From positions 1-64,000 of the forward strand of contig NZ_QRZF01000013.1 of the NCBI RefSeq assembly GCF_003464595.1: a stretch of 64,000 nt of DNA. Reading direction: 5' to 3'. The first letter of the stretch is position 1; each line of letters opens with the position of its first letter. Below, in pieces: positions 35,291-44,231 of the stretch. This stretch comes from Bacteroides intestinalis (GTDB lineage: Bacteria > Bacteroidota > Bacteroidia > Bacteroidales > Bacteroidaceae). A program made the position numbers and the translations under genes. A model generated the notes under the pieces. That model was given only the letters and a program-made list of their open reading frames with translations, did not search any database and was not told the DNA's origin.

Positions 35291-37582
35291 TTACATTCCA
35301 AACCTTGATGTATCCACCTCTTTCAGATTCTTTTTCTTATACCCTCCAAAGCGATAACTGAGATTCAGAGTAAAAGCCCGCGAATAGAAAGCGCTGTTCA
35401 TATCTAAGTCCTGTCCCTTGAAACGAACTTTTGTTTTAGGCATCCCTGTATTAAGAATATCATTACAACGAGCGGAAAGGCTCATCCTGTCGTTTGCAAA
35501 ACTCCATTTCAATCCGGCAGTAAAGTTAAAGATGGATTCAATATCGAATGTTCCTTGTATAACCGGTGTTTGTACATTCCCCATCAATTCAAAAGCCAGA
35601 TTTTTATTCACTTTAAAAGTGTTATCCAGCATAGCACTGAACATCCACTTTTTTCGATTGAAAGGTATATCAAAGAAATCATCACAACGTTGCCTCATCT
35701 GCATACCGGCTACAGTCAATCGAGAATCCAACCAATTTCCTGTTTTGAAAGGCAATATGATATTTACTCCCCACAACTGCATATAGTTCCAGTTTGTATT
35801 TTTATAAATTAGCGCAAGCCTATCTGTAGATTGATAAGGAGTTTGTATAAAGTAATCTGGAGTATGCATAAAGAACAGGTTAAAAATATATTTTTGCTTC
35901 AAGATATAACTCCCGTTCAGATTGTAATTAGTCATAGGTTTCAATCCCGGCGTTCCCCATAACTCAGTGTACCCGTTGAGATAACTAACAGACGATTGCA
36001 TATCCCAATAGCTCGGATACGTCTTATCTGTAGATAAGGAGAACTGGAATGTATGCTTCGGGGTTTTAAAGTAAGTCAGCGATGCCTGTGGATAAACCGC
36101 CCATTTATGATAATTGCCAATAGTATAATATTCTCCCGTAGCCGATACTGAGAACGAAACTCCTGTCTCGTAGTTTTTTCTGAGTGACACATAAAAATTA
36201 GCAGTCTGTTCTTTCAGATCGGAATACATATTCTGAGTATGAATATCCCCCACTACCTTATCATAAGTTTGAAAATCACGATCTTTAGCAAACCGATAGG
36301 ATGCCCCATACCCTAAACTCCATCCTTTAGATAATGAATGCTTTTGATCTGCATAAATAGAATAGCGATCTATTCTTTGTCCGCCAACCATTGAAAAACT
36401 GCTTTGCCTGCCATCCTGATAGTCGGCATAGAGGCTTTGATGATTGTCGGATGTATAATGCGTATAATCACCACCTATTTCAAACCCAAATCCTGAATGA
36501 TACTGCAATGTGACATTATTCATCTGTGTATCAAGATATTTATCAACATTACTGGTTTGATAATTTCCTGTCGTTTCGCTACTATTATGCTGATCGGGGC
36601 TATAACTGCCTGTATATATCACATTGATTGTATGATTATCATTGAAATTATACTCAAATGCAGTTCTGAAATTGTGATTCCAATACTTACTGCGTAATTG
36701 CTCATTCTGACTGATATCGTACCGTTCATTTTTCAGTGTATGCCTGGAATCGAGGTCTATGTATTCCATGTTCTTCACATCATTCGCTCCATACATCACA
36801 TCAAAAGCCATCTTGGGTGTCGATAAACGGAAATTCCCCTTCATGCCACCGCTATTAAAATATTGATTCTTATAATCAGCACTTACTTCTCCTTGAAAAG
36901 AATAGTCATTCGAGCGTTTTAAAACAACATTGATAACCGCTCCCCGTACATGATATTCTGGGGGTGCACTATACATTACTTCTGCTTTCTCCACCCTGCT
37001 TACCGGCGTATTACGCAAAAGAGTTTCAAGCTGCCCGACATCCATTGTAGTAGGTTTTCCATTCAGGATTACAATCAGATTTCCTGCACCGACCAGAGTC
37101 AATGCCCCCTTACTTTCTTGCACTCCCGGTAGCCTCATCAATGCTTCATAGGCATTATTCACTACTTGCTTTTCAGATAAAACAGCGAGATTATAACCTA
37201 AACGTCCATTCTCCACTTTTACAAATGGGCGTTCCGCCTTTACCACCACTTCATCCAAGGCATAATCCTGAGGCTGTAACTGAATAGTCCCGGCATTTTT
37301 CCCATTGCCGGTTACTTGCTTCGTATGAAATAAAAGATGTTGGATAATTAAGCGGTATTTTTCTTGTTGGCCATTCAAAGTGAATATACCGTCAGCGTTT
37401 GATATAGACGCATCTATATAAATAGAGTCTACCGTTTGCAATACAATGGTCGCCCCCTCTATGGGGTGCTGTTCACTGTCTATTATCTTGCCGCTAATGG
37501 TTTGTCCCCAAACGGCTGTTTGAAAACCACCTACTACAATATAGCTGATTACAGATAAGATTACTTTATTCAATCGCATCAT
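35291..37582 (-). CDS. Outer-membrane beta-barrel receptor (OMP family 3-like)
   Basis: A 763-residue TonB-dependent-type protein. A signal peptide ends near residue 26 (VWGQ), followed by a carboxypeptidase-regulatory-like domain (TISGKIIDSEQHPIEGATIVL), a plug (YEALMRLPGVQESKGALTLVG, ILNGKPTT) and a barrel (about 200-760) with many Tyr/Phe strands. The C-terminal part ends LNLSYRFGGYKKKNLKEVDTSRFGM. The length and lack of a SusD partner point to the outer-membrane beta-barrel family 3 rather than a SusC. The ligand is unknown. It is a single gene after the tRNA. Confidence 0.85.
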   Translation of the reverse strand: MMRLNKVILSVISYIVVGGFQTAVWGQTISGKIIDSEQHPIEGATIVLQTVDSIYIDASISNADGIFTLNGQQEKYRLIIQHLLFHTKQVTGNGKNAGTIQLQPQDYALDEVVVKAERPFVKVENGRLGYNLAVLSEKQVVNNAYEALMRLPGVQESKGALTLVGAGNLIVILNGKPTTMDVGQLETLLRNTPVSRVEKAEVMYSAPPEYHVRGAVINVVLKRSNDYSFQGEVSADYKNQYFNSGGMKGNFRLSTPKMAFDVMYGANDVKNMEYIDLDSRHTLKNERYDISQNEQLRSKYWNHNFRTAFEYNFNDNHTINVIYTGSYSPDQHNSSETTGNYQTSNVDKYLDTQMNNVTLQYHSGFGFEIGGDYTHYTSDNHQSLYADYQDGRQSSFSMVGGQRIDRYSIYADQKHSLSKGWSLGYGASYRFAKDRDFQTYDKVVGDIHTQNMYSDLKEQTANFYVSLRKNYETGVSFSVSATGEYYTIGNYHKWAVYPQASLTYFKTPKHTFQFSLSTDKTYPSYWDMQSSVSYLNGYTELWGTPGLKPMTNYNLNGSYILKQKYIFNLFFMHTPDYFIQTPYQSTDRLALIYKNTNWNYMQLWGVNIILPFKTGNWLDSRLTVAGMQMRQRCDDFFDIPFNRKKWMFSAMLDNTFKVNKNLAFELMGNVQTPVIQGTFDIESIFNFTAGLKWSFANDRMSLSARCNDILNTGMPKTKVRFKGQDLDMNSAFYSRAFTLNLSYRFGGYKKKNLKEVDTSRFGM

Positions 37583-37783
37583 TCTATGCCATTTACAGAT
37601 ACTAATGTCACCATTAGTTCGGATTACAGAAATTTCATGTTTTGATTTCTCTGTTTATAGACGAAGCGAAAAAATCATATTTGGTTTATAAAGAAGAAAA
37701 ACATTTAATATTCTTAAATACAAGATTCACCTATAGCCCTTGATGCATCCATTAATATACGCTCGCTGCCTTACCAAGTCCAC

Positions 37784-37872
37784 ACCAACTCCGTATCAAG
37801 TCCGTACCCGCTCCGTATCAACTCCCAATAAAGGTACTTTTATACGGACCAGGTACGGAGTTGGTACGGAGC
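37784..37872. repeat. Hairpin with 11-bp periodic arms
   Basis: In the left half TCCGTA cores begin CTCCGTA at 37789, GTCCGTA at 37800 and CTCCGTA at 37811, exactly 11 bases apart. In the right half TACGGA words begin at 37843, 37854 and 37865, again 11 apart. They pair across the centre, with ACCAACTCCGTA (37784-37795) pairing with TACGGAGTTGGT (37854-37865). The rest of 37583-37922 holds no gene; GGTACTTTTATACGG forms the loop. It lies between the DUF4377 gene end and the receptor start. Confidence 0.8.
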
Positions 37873-37922
37873 AGACCAGGACCAGACACGGTTCAGGTAT
37901 GTCTTAAATATTATTTCAGAGT

Positions 37923-38705
37923 TTATTCAGCAAATGTGCCTGTAGACATAAAGATTACCGAATTCATATAATAATCCTCACCCTCTGTCTGCGGTTGTTC
38001 AAACAGTTGTTTATAAATAGGCTCAGGCTCAGGTCCGACAGATACATCTGCATCCGGAGAATAAATGCCACAGTACCATACAGGAACCTTTTTCATATTA
38101 AAGCGCGGAATGCCTTCTATTACAAGTTTATAAAACCCAACCTTATCGCCATCTTTTACGACTCTTGTCAGCCCTCCGTAATTGGTACCCATATTATATC
38201 TCAACCCTTTTAAAGAAATATATCCATCTTCAACCAGATTACCCTCTGCAAATTTCTTCGCTTTACAGGTAAAAGGTATTTCATATTCACCACCTTCGGG
38301 AGACAGAATAAAAGGATTAGGGCCATCTACTTTTATTGTGTATTCATACTCTACTTTTGCCTTCGATATTACATCTATCAATTTGTAGACAATGCTACTT
38401 CCATCAGCAGGAGGATCAACCAAGGTTCTTTTCTCAACCCATAAAGCATACTCATAGCCTTTTTCGTAAACGAAATCAGCAATTCCTTGAAAATCCAGCG
38501 TTTTGTAGTCGCTTTCACTTTCTTCTTTCACCAGCATACAATCGATGGGAGAATCACTTCCCCAAGGCTGATAAGTACCTGTTTTGTCAGAAATAAGCAT
38601 TTTTACAGTTTCTACCTTGTCTTGCGGTTCATCATCACTACAAGCAACAAAGCCAGTGATTGGCAGGATTAATAGCAATAATCCTAATAAGCGTTTTGTC
38701 TTCAT
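37923..38705 (-). CDS. DUF4377-domain lipoprotein
   Basis: A 260-residue lipoprotein. The start at 38705 (MKTKRLLG) is chosen since the longer frame adds 24 residues before the signal sequence. The lipobox is FVAC, with mature cysteine at residue 22, followed by SDDEPQD. Residues about 55-105 match DUF4377 (VKEESESDYKTL, YEKGYEYALWV, DPPADGSSIVYKLIDVISK). The C-terminal 140 residues are unfamiliar. A -7 element lies at 38739-38746. It may be surface-exposed, but the function is unknown. Confidence 0.75.
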   Translation of the reverse strand: MKTKRLLGLLLLILPITGFVACSDDEPQDKVETVKMLISDKTGTYQPWGSDSPIDCMLVKEESESDYKTLDFQGIADFVYEKGYEYALWVEKRTLVDPPADGSSIVYKLIDVISKAKVEYEYTIKVDGPNPFILSPEGGEYEIPFTCKAKKFAEGNLVEDGYISLKGLRYNMGTNYGGLTRVVKDGDKVGFYKLVIEGIPRFNMKKVPVWYCGIYSPDADVSVGPEPEPIYKQLFEQPQTEGEDYYMNSVIFMSTGTFAE

Positions 38706-38738
38706 AATGTTTTCTTTAAGTCTAGTTTTGTAATTATG

Positions 38739-38746
38739 CAAAGATA
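38739..38746 (-). promoter_or_regulatory. -7 element of the DUF4377 gene
   Basis: TATCTTTG on the minus strand matches TAnnTTTG, 34 bases before the chosen start codon at 38705 and downstream of the longer start at 38777, so it supports the shorter start. No -33 element fits. Confidence 0.5.
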
Positions 38747-38869
38747 TACAAAATCTCTTTAAGCCTATAATAAACAAAACCTTTTATTTCTCTTCTCAGA
38801 AGAAGCTTGAATAGAATTTTAAAGGAGATAGGCTATATGAAGATATAAAAGCGTACCTTCGTCAACAGA

Positions 38870-39514
38870 ATGAGATATCGAAGAATAACAACCACCGGAC
38901 AAATCCGGGAAAAAAAGAAAGAGCGCAGGCAAACCATATATGTCTGGCTGATAGTGATTGTGATCCTGACAATACTTGTCGGAGTGGGTTATCTGGCCTC
39001 TCCCAGTACTGTATTGCTCCAGCAAACTGCATTTCGGGGTATCAGTTATCGCCCACTTATGGCATCCGTGATGCTTTTCACTACCATTCTTGTCATTATT
39101 ATTGGCGTACTTCTGGCAGATAAATACACAAAAGTCGGATATTACCTGAAGACCATCGCCTGTGGCATTGTCATAGGGATGCTTTTTCACGGTATGGGTA
39201 TCAATCTGTTACTGAATATGAATCATTGGTTGGCAAGCAAGGCTCCCGTCCGTAAAGAATACAGAGTAACAGAAATCCGTTTTCTAAAGCCCAACAAATT
39301 GGCCCGCTACCGGACCATATTGCCTGAATGCAGAATTCTGAAAGCTGTCGACCAGGATAATCCTGACGACTACCTTTCCTTCCACGTCCCTATAGATACA
39401 CAAGTAGCCATGGGATGTGTATTGCATGTTACAATAAAAAACGGTATCTTTGGGTGGAAAGCAGTCGATGAACTGGCGGTAGATTGTAAAGAACTACATG
39501 AGTATGTCAAATAA
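38870..39514 (+). CDS. Hypothetical membrane protein
   Basis: A 214-residue protein not recognised as any family. A basic N-terminus (REKKKERRQ) is followed by three hydrophobic segments at about 23-43, 62-83 and 90-115. The C-terminal 90 residues are soluble and end in a cysteine-containing tail. It is 42 bases upstream of the secreted alpha/beta hydrolase, so the two may be co-transcribed. A competing open frame on the minus strand (38819-39190) lacks protein-like features. Confidence 0.6.
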   Translation: MRYRRITTTGQIREKKKERRQTIYVWLIVIVILTILVGVGYLASPSTVLLQQTAFRGISYRPLMASVMLFTTILVIIIGVLLADKYTKVGYYLKTIACGIVIGMLFHGMGINLLLNMNHWLASKAPVRKEYRVTEIRFLKPNKLARYRTILPECRILKAVDQDNPDDYLSFHVPIDTQVAMGCVLHVTIKNGIFGWKAVDELAVDCKELHEYVK

Positions 39515-39556
39515 GAAACTCAAAATATTATATGAAAACCATTTAAATCACCGGAT

Positions 39557-40942
39557 ATGAAAAAACACTCCATTCTATTCCTTTTAGGATTTATCTTTCC
39601 TATCTGCATCCATGCTCAGGACATATCCGGAACATGGAATGGAAAGCTGTCGCTCCCCAACGCTTCCTTGACTATTTGCTTCAACCTGCAACAAACCGAG
39701 CAGGGATATACCTCTACTTGTGACAGTCCCGATCAGAATGTAAAAGGCATTCCGACAGGTTCCACACTCTTTCAGGATTCGATTCTGACGATTCAGATTC
39801 CTGATATTCGTGCCTCTTACAAAGGTAAGTTGGAGAAAGACGGCAAAATATACGGAGACTTCACACAAGGACTTAGATTCAAACTAAATCTGGAAAAAGG
39901 AGAAGTAGCCAAACCTAAACGCCCCCAAGAACCACAACCACCTTTCCCCTATAAAGCAGAAGACATTACTTTTGAAAATAAAGAAGCCGGAATCACACTT
40001 GCCGGCACTCTGACGCTTCCCGAACAGGGCAAAAAATTCCCGGCAGTAGTATTGGTTACCGGTAGTGGCGCACAGAACAGGGATGAGGAAATAATGGGGC
40101 ATAAGCCATTTCTGGTAATAGCAGACTACCTGACCCGTAACGGTATAGCCGTACTTCGCTGCGACGACAGAGGCGTAGGAGGCTCAACAGGCGTTTTTGC
40201 AGAAGCCACCAACGAAGATTATGCCAGCGATGCAGAAGCAGCGATCAATTACCTGAAAGGCAGAAAAGAAATTAATCCCAAACAGATAGGAATCATCGGT
40301 CATAGCTGTGGCGGAACCGTGGCTTTTATATTGGGCGCCCGTAACAAAGATATTGCTTACATCGTTTCAATGGCCGGCGCTACCATAAAAGGAGACAGCC
40401 TGATGTTGAAACAAGCAGAAACAGTTAGCAAGTCAGGTGGCACCTCCGATGCCATGTGGGAATTATACAAACCCACATTACGCGCCCGTTATGCTATATT
40501 GGCACAGGACAAAAGCACTGAGGAAATCCGGAAAGAGCTATATGCCAACATTATTGCAACACTGCCACCCGTACAACTGCAAGACCCAAACATCGCCAAA
40601 CAAATAGAAGTTGAGATGAACGGAATGCTCTCTCCGTGGTATCTTCATTTCATGAAATACGATCCGACCCAAGATTTAAAGAAGATAAAATGTCCGGTAC
40701 TGGCTGTCAATGGAGATAAAGACATACAGGTAGATGCAGACATGAATCTCAAAGCTGTGGAAGATTGGGTCAAGTCTAACGGAAATAAGAAAGTTACCAC
40801 CAAGAAATATCCCGGTTTGAACCATTTGTTCCAATCCTGTAAGACTTGTACAATTATGGAATACGGGCAATTAGAAGAAACCATCAGTCCTGAGGTCCTG
40901 AAAGATATGACAGAATGGATTCTTCTGAATTGCAGACATTAG
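39557..40942 (+). CDS. Secreted alpha/beta hydrolase
   Basis: A 461-residue protein with a signal peptide (about 1-20, ending HAQ). A small beta-sandwich-like domain (about 22-116) precedes an alpha/beta hydrolase domain (about 130-461). The nucleophile is S250 in GHSCGG, preceded by LRCDDRGVGGSTG; the acid lies in VNGDKDIQV and the histidine in GLNHLFQ. It is close to the S9-like/dienelactone-hydrolase-like esterases of Bacteroidetes. Its substrate is unknown. It converges on the next gene with only 2 bases between. Confidence 0.85.
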   Translation: MKKHSILFLLGFIFPICIHAQDISGTWNGKLSLPNASLTICFNLQQTEQGYTSTCDSPDQNVKGIPTGSTLFQDSILTIQIPDIRASYKGKLEKDGKIYGDFTQGLRFKLNLEKGEVAKPKRPQEPQPPFPYKAEDITFENKEAGITLAGTLTLPEQGKKFPAVVLVTGSGAQNRDEEIMGHKPFLVIADYLTRNGIAVLRCDDRGVGGSTGVFAEATNEDYASDAEAAINYLKGRKEINPKQIGIIGHSCGGTVAFILGARNKDIAYIVSMAGATIKGDSLMLKQAETVSKSGGTSDAMWELYKPTLRARYAILAQDKSTEEIRKELYANIIATLPPVQLQDPNIAKQIEVEMNGMLSPWYLHFMKYDPTQDLKKIKCPVLAVNGDKDIQVDADMNLKAVEDWVKSNGNKKVTTKKYPGLNHLFQSCKTCTIMEYGQLEETISPEVLKDMTEWILLNCRH

Positions 40943-40944
40943 AG

Positions 40945-42156
40945 TTATTTTTCCGCTTGTTTAATTTCGTCAACCAATGTATTAATCTCTTCCAGAGCAT
41001 ACTCATAAGTCTGAGGATCAACTGTTTCACGCAATAAACCAACTGCTCTTCTTGCGTCATCACACGCTTTTAGGGCAGTTTTTACGTCATCTTTATCCAT
41101 GTAGGCTTCGGACATGGCCAAATACATGATGTAATGACTAAAATCATTCTGATAAATTGATATGGCCCATTTTGCAAGTTGTATCACTTTATCCGGTTGC
41201 TCATTATTACCAGCCACCGTTATCCAATCATTATACAGGGGATATACTTCCGGATAAAATTGATAACCCAGATACAATCGTCTATTGTCATATATCTTTT
41301 TGACAGCCATGGCATAATCTTCTTCACCCAATAATGCAGTTCGTTCTTCTTCTTTCGGAGTTCCATATGAATAACCTAAATATGCTTTCACCGCTTTCCC
41401 AAATGACACAGGTACAGATTCCGAATGGTTGACATCAGACATATATTCGAATATAATTTTGAAATTGTCTATTTGAGGAGAATTAGTAATGAGTGAATCC
41501 AGTTCCTCCACGCCTTTAAGATAATTCTGCTCCAATTCCCCGGCATTGCCATTGGCTATGAAAACAAATTTATGAAGACTATCCGGATTCTTGGTTTTAA
41601 AGTCACGGATCAATCGATGTTTCTCATAGATCAAGTTGGGGCTAAACAGCATATAGGCATTAAACATGGAATCCCGGTTACACAAAGCATGCATAAATAA
41701 GGAACCTCCCAATGAATGCCCGACACAAGCTCTATGGTTATTTAAATTATAGCGAGTTTCGATATACGGAAACAATTCATTAGACATGAAGTCCAGAAAC
41801 AGATCAGCGCGTCCTGTCGCTCTATATTCTCCTTTTGTTATAAAATCGTCCATTCTGGTATTTTCGGACTCAATGCCTACTACCAAATATGCAGGAACTC
41901 CTTTATCAGACTCCATATCTGTTACAAAAGAGATTTGTGATGCCACCAAATTCACAAATGCATTATCCCCATCCAAAACATATACAACATTCAATTTCTT
42001 ACCTGGTTGCATACCGGCCGTATCCGGTATTACCAGATTCAAATGACGGGTCTGTCCTAAGACTTCAGACTTTAAAGAGTCCTTAATGAGGGTTTGTTGC
42101 GCATAACTAAATAAATTAGTCATTAAGAGTAGTAATACCAAATAGTAGTTTCTCAT
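40945..42156 (-). CDS. Secreted esterase D-like alpha/beta hydrolase
   Basis: A 403-residue protein with a signal peptide (about 1-19, ending SYAQ). The esterase domain (about 22-265) has S148 in GHSLGG and a conserved opening RHLNLVIPDTAG with YVLDGD, like siderophore or feruloyl esterases. Residues about 290-400 form TPR-like helices (AMSEAYMDKDDVKTALKACDDA). The function is uncertain. A promoter lies at 42207-42238. Confidence 0.82.
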   Translation of the reverse strand: MRNYYLVLLLLMTNLFSYAQQTLIKDSLKSEVLGQTRHLNLVIPDTAGMQPGKKLNVVYVLDGDNAFVNLVASQISFVTDMESDKGVPAYLVVGIESENTRMDDFITKGEYRATGRADLFLDFMSNELFPYIETRYNLNNHRACVGHSLGGSLFMHALCNRDSMFNAYMLFSPNLIYEKHRLIRDFKTKNPDSLHKFVFIANGNAGELEQNYLKGVEELDSLITNSPQIDNFKIIFEYMSDVNHSESVPVSFGKAVKAYLGYSYGTPKEEERTALLGEEDYAMAVKKIYDNRRLYLGYQFYPEVYPLYNDWITVAGNNEQPDKVIQLAKWAISIYQNDFSHYIMYLAMSEAYMDKDDVKTALKACDDARRAVGLLRETVDPQTYEYALEEINTLVDEIKQAEK

Positions 42157-42206
42157 AATATCTTGTTTTAAAGGTTACTCAATCAACCTGCTGTCGTTTT
42201 CAGGGC

Positions 42207-42238
42207 TAAATATAGAAATAACAAATGACTTTTTCAAA
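42207..42238 (-). promoter_or_regulatory. Promoter of the esterase gene
   Basis: TTTG (42235-42238), 20 bases, then TATATTTA (42207-42214) on the minus strand; the last base deviates from TAnnTTTG. Confidence 0.5.
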
Positions 42239-42304
42239 TTTATTTTATTGAAATAAAGACAGTTATTCTCTAAAGTATATCGAAAAAAGATGAATCATAA
42301 AAGA

Positions 42305-42337
42305 GAAGGAGAATTGTCTTCAGGGTAATTCTCCTTC
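42305..42337 (-). terminator. Terminator after the methyltransferase gene
   Basis: GAAGGAGAATT (42305-42315) pairs with AATTCTCCTTC (42327-42337) with an 11-base loop. On the minus strand it is followed by CTCTTTTA. It lies 9 bases after the methyltransferase stop. Confidence 0.75.
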
Positions 42338-42346
42338 ATAAGTTAC

Positions 42347-43120
42347 TTAGATTTTCTTTCCGACGTAGAATGCATAACCATAAAAGTCTTTATACTTATA
42401 GTATAATTGTTGCTCATGGCGCTGATTGGCAATCAGTTCTTCAGCAGCTTGGTTACCTTTATATTTTCGTAGGAAGTCCTCTTGGGCTTCAACCTGCGGC
42501 ATATAGAAATGTTCGATCCAGCAATTTTCCGGTATACAGAAACAGGCTACAGGGATATATCCGGCCTTCTGCATCTGTGCCAGCTTATTGGGAATCGTAT
42601 TTATTTCAGGATAAGCATCCATCCAGAAATCATTGATCTCAGCCGGACGTTCATCAGTGAACCATGACACCTCTGATACGGCAATATAACCGCCTTTCTT
42701 CAAAAACGGACGCCATAGATTCAACCCGTATTCAAAACCAATATTATAGATGGCTCCTTCCGACCAGATAAGATCTAATTCTTCATTCCGGAACGGGAGT
42801 TCATCCATTGATCCAATAATACCTTTCACTCTGTCCTGAAGGTTAAAGTGCTCGGCATTACTATTGAATTGGTTGATAAAATCAGGAAACAAATCAATGC
42901 CTGTAATTTGTCCCGGAGTATGTTGCGCCAGCGTAATCGTCTGGCCACCTGTGCCACAACCCAGATCAGCAATCAGAGATTTATCCGTAAGCCCCTCAAC
43001 AAAGCTAAGAGCCTTTATTGTTGTTTCAGCACTTCCCGGTCCCTGACGTTCTACACTTGAAAAGTATTCGCAGATTAAACTAAAATCGAATTCGTGAATA
43101 GATTTATTTTCGTTGCTCAT
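42347..43120 (-). CDS. SAM-dependent methyltransferase
   Basis: A 257-residue class I methyltransferase. Motif I is [16 protein letters not shown] at about 55-70, followed by [14 protein letters not shown] and a post-motif [13 protein letters not shown]. The C-terminal region ([18 protein letters not shown]) may bind the substrate. The substrate is unknown. It has its own promoter (43278-43308) and terminator, so it is a single-gene unit with a leader of about 150 bases. Confidence 0.85.
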   Translation of the reverse strand: MSNENKSIHEFDFSLICEYFSSVERQGPGSAETTIKALSFVEGLTDKSLIADLGCGTGGQTITLAQHTPGQITGIDLFPDFINQFNSNAEHFNLQDRVKGIIGSMDELPFRNEELDLIWSEGAIYNIGFEYGLNLWRPFLKKGGYIAVSEVSWFTDERPAEINDFWMDAYPEINTIPNKLAQMQKAGYIPVACFCIPENCWIEHFYMPQVEAQEDFLRKYKGNQAAEELIANQRHEQQLYYKYKDFYGYAFYVGKKI

Positions 43121-43277
43121 GATGTTTAAATTTTATTGTTGATACATAGGTATAAAAATAACTCCTGCAAGAATATGCACGAGTTGAGCTAAAGGATAAC
43201 CGAGAGCATAATGCCCACAGTTATTTACTTACCGAATCCTTCTTAACTTTAAACATCCAACATTTTTTATATCGCCA

Positions 43278-43308
43278 CAAAGATAGGCAGACTTTTTATT
43301 CCTGCAAA
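43278..43308 (-). promoter_or_regulatory. Promoter of the methyltransferase gene
   Basis: TTTG (43305-43308), 19 bases, then TATCTTTG (43278-43285) on the minus strand are a full match to the Bacteroides consensus. The 43121-43277 leader holds no gene. Confidence 0.75.
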
Positions 43309-43379
43309 TTATCGGAAGAGAAAAAAGAAACCACCCTTGTGACATGTTCCTTTCGCCATAACTATAATTTAAGTTGTTA

Positions 43380-44216
43380 TTATATTTTCCTTATTTTCTG
43401 ACATTCAGGACAATAGTAAACCGATCCTCCAAGATAGGCTTCTTTGACAATTACGCTGCCACAACGCGGGCAAGGATTCTTCCATGTTTTGGAAGAAAGA
43501 ATCGTTTTATACCCTCCCTCATTTCCATAAAGGTCCGTCTGGGTATCACGGCCTCTTCCGGAAGTCATAGCCATTAAGGTATCCTTCAGAGATTTGAAAA
43601 GTACCCCTTTCTGTCCATCCGACAGGTCAAGCACTTTCTGTTTCGGATGAATCCCGGCATTAAATAGAATATCCTGCGTTACCCCATTGCCTACACCCGG
43701 AATACGTTGTTCGGTAGCCAGCAGAGCTTTAGCCGTCAATGTCTTTTTGGCTGAAGCAAATAATTTCTCAAATTCCGCTTCCGTATAAGCATCACTCAGC
43801 GGGGAAATACTTTCACGGCTTATCGTATAATATTTATTGTCGATAACGCCATCGGGATAGGCACTGATAAAGCCATACATGGCAACCGTAAATACAAGAA
43901 ACGATTCATCTTCAAAAGTCAGCAGCAATTGGTAATTGGCAGGAACTTTATCACCCGGATTATAGTAACGTGCGCTCACCCCGTCACCGATATTCATTAT
44001 CACATTGCCCGACAGGTAAAAATCGACAAACATTCCATATCCTTTAGACGACAGAATCGTCTTTCCGATGAGCAACTTTCCATACTCCAGTGGATCGCCA
44101 CTATAGAACGTGAACTTATGAGGCTTGGTAGCATTGAACACTTGCGTAATCGTTTTACCTCTTAAAACATCATTGGCTTGCTTACTCAGTGTAAGTACTT
44201 CTGGCAATTCTAACAT
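43380..44216 (-). CDS. Fpg/Nei-family protein without the N-terminal proline
   Basis: A 278-residue protein of the formamidopyrimidine-DNA glycosylase/endonuclease VIII fold. It begins MLELPEV, whereas active members begin MPELPE, with the proline as the Schiff-base nucleophile; E3 is kept. The H2TH part RIPGVGNGVTQDILFNAGI and the zinc finger (CPRCG and CPEC in the last 30 residues) are intact. Thus DNA binding is likely, but glycosylase chemistry is not assured. It follows the zinc-ribbon AraC gene by 15 bases and is probably in one operon with it. Confidence 0.85.
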   Translation of the reverse strand: MLELPEVLTLSKQANDVLRGKTITQVFNATKPHKFTFYSGDPLEYGKLLIGKTILSSKGYGMFVDFYLSGNVIMNIGDGVSARYYNPGDKVPANYQLLLTFEDESFLVFTVAMYGFISAYPDGVIDNKYYTISRESISPLSDAYTEAEFEKLFASAKKTLTAKALLATEQRIPGVGNGVTQDILFNAGIHPKQKVLDLSDGQKGVLFKSLKDTLMAMTSGRGRDTQTDLYGNEGGYKTILSSKTWKNPCPRCGSVIVKEAYLGGSVYYCPECQKIRKI

Positions 44217-44231
44217 ACTTATATCATTTAA

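Noticed and set aside
35291-37582. SusC-type transporter
   Set aside because: It is shorter than SusC proteins and has no SusD partner; it fits outer-membrane beta-barrel family 3 better.
38819-39190. 123-codon open frame on the minus strand
   Set aside because: It overlaps the plus-strand membrane protein gene, which has three clear hydrophobic segments and a good position before the hydrolase gene.
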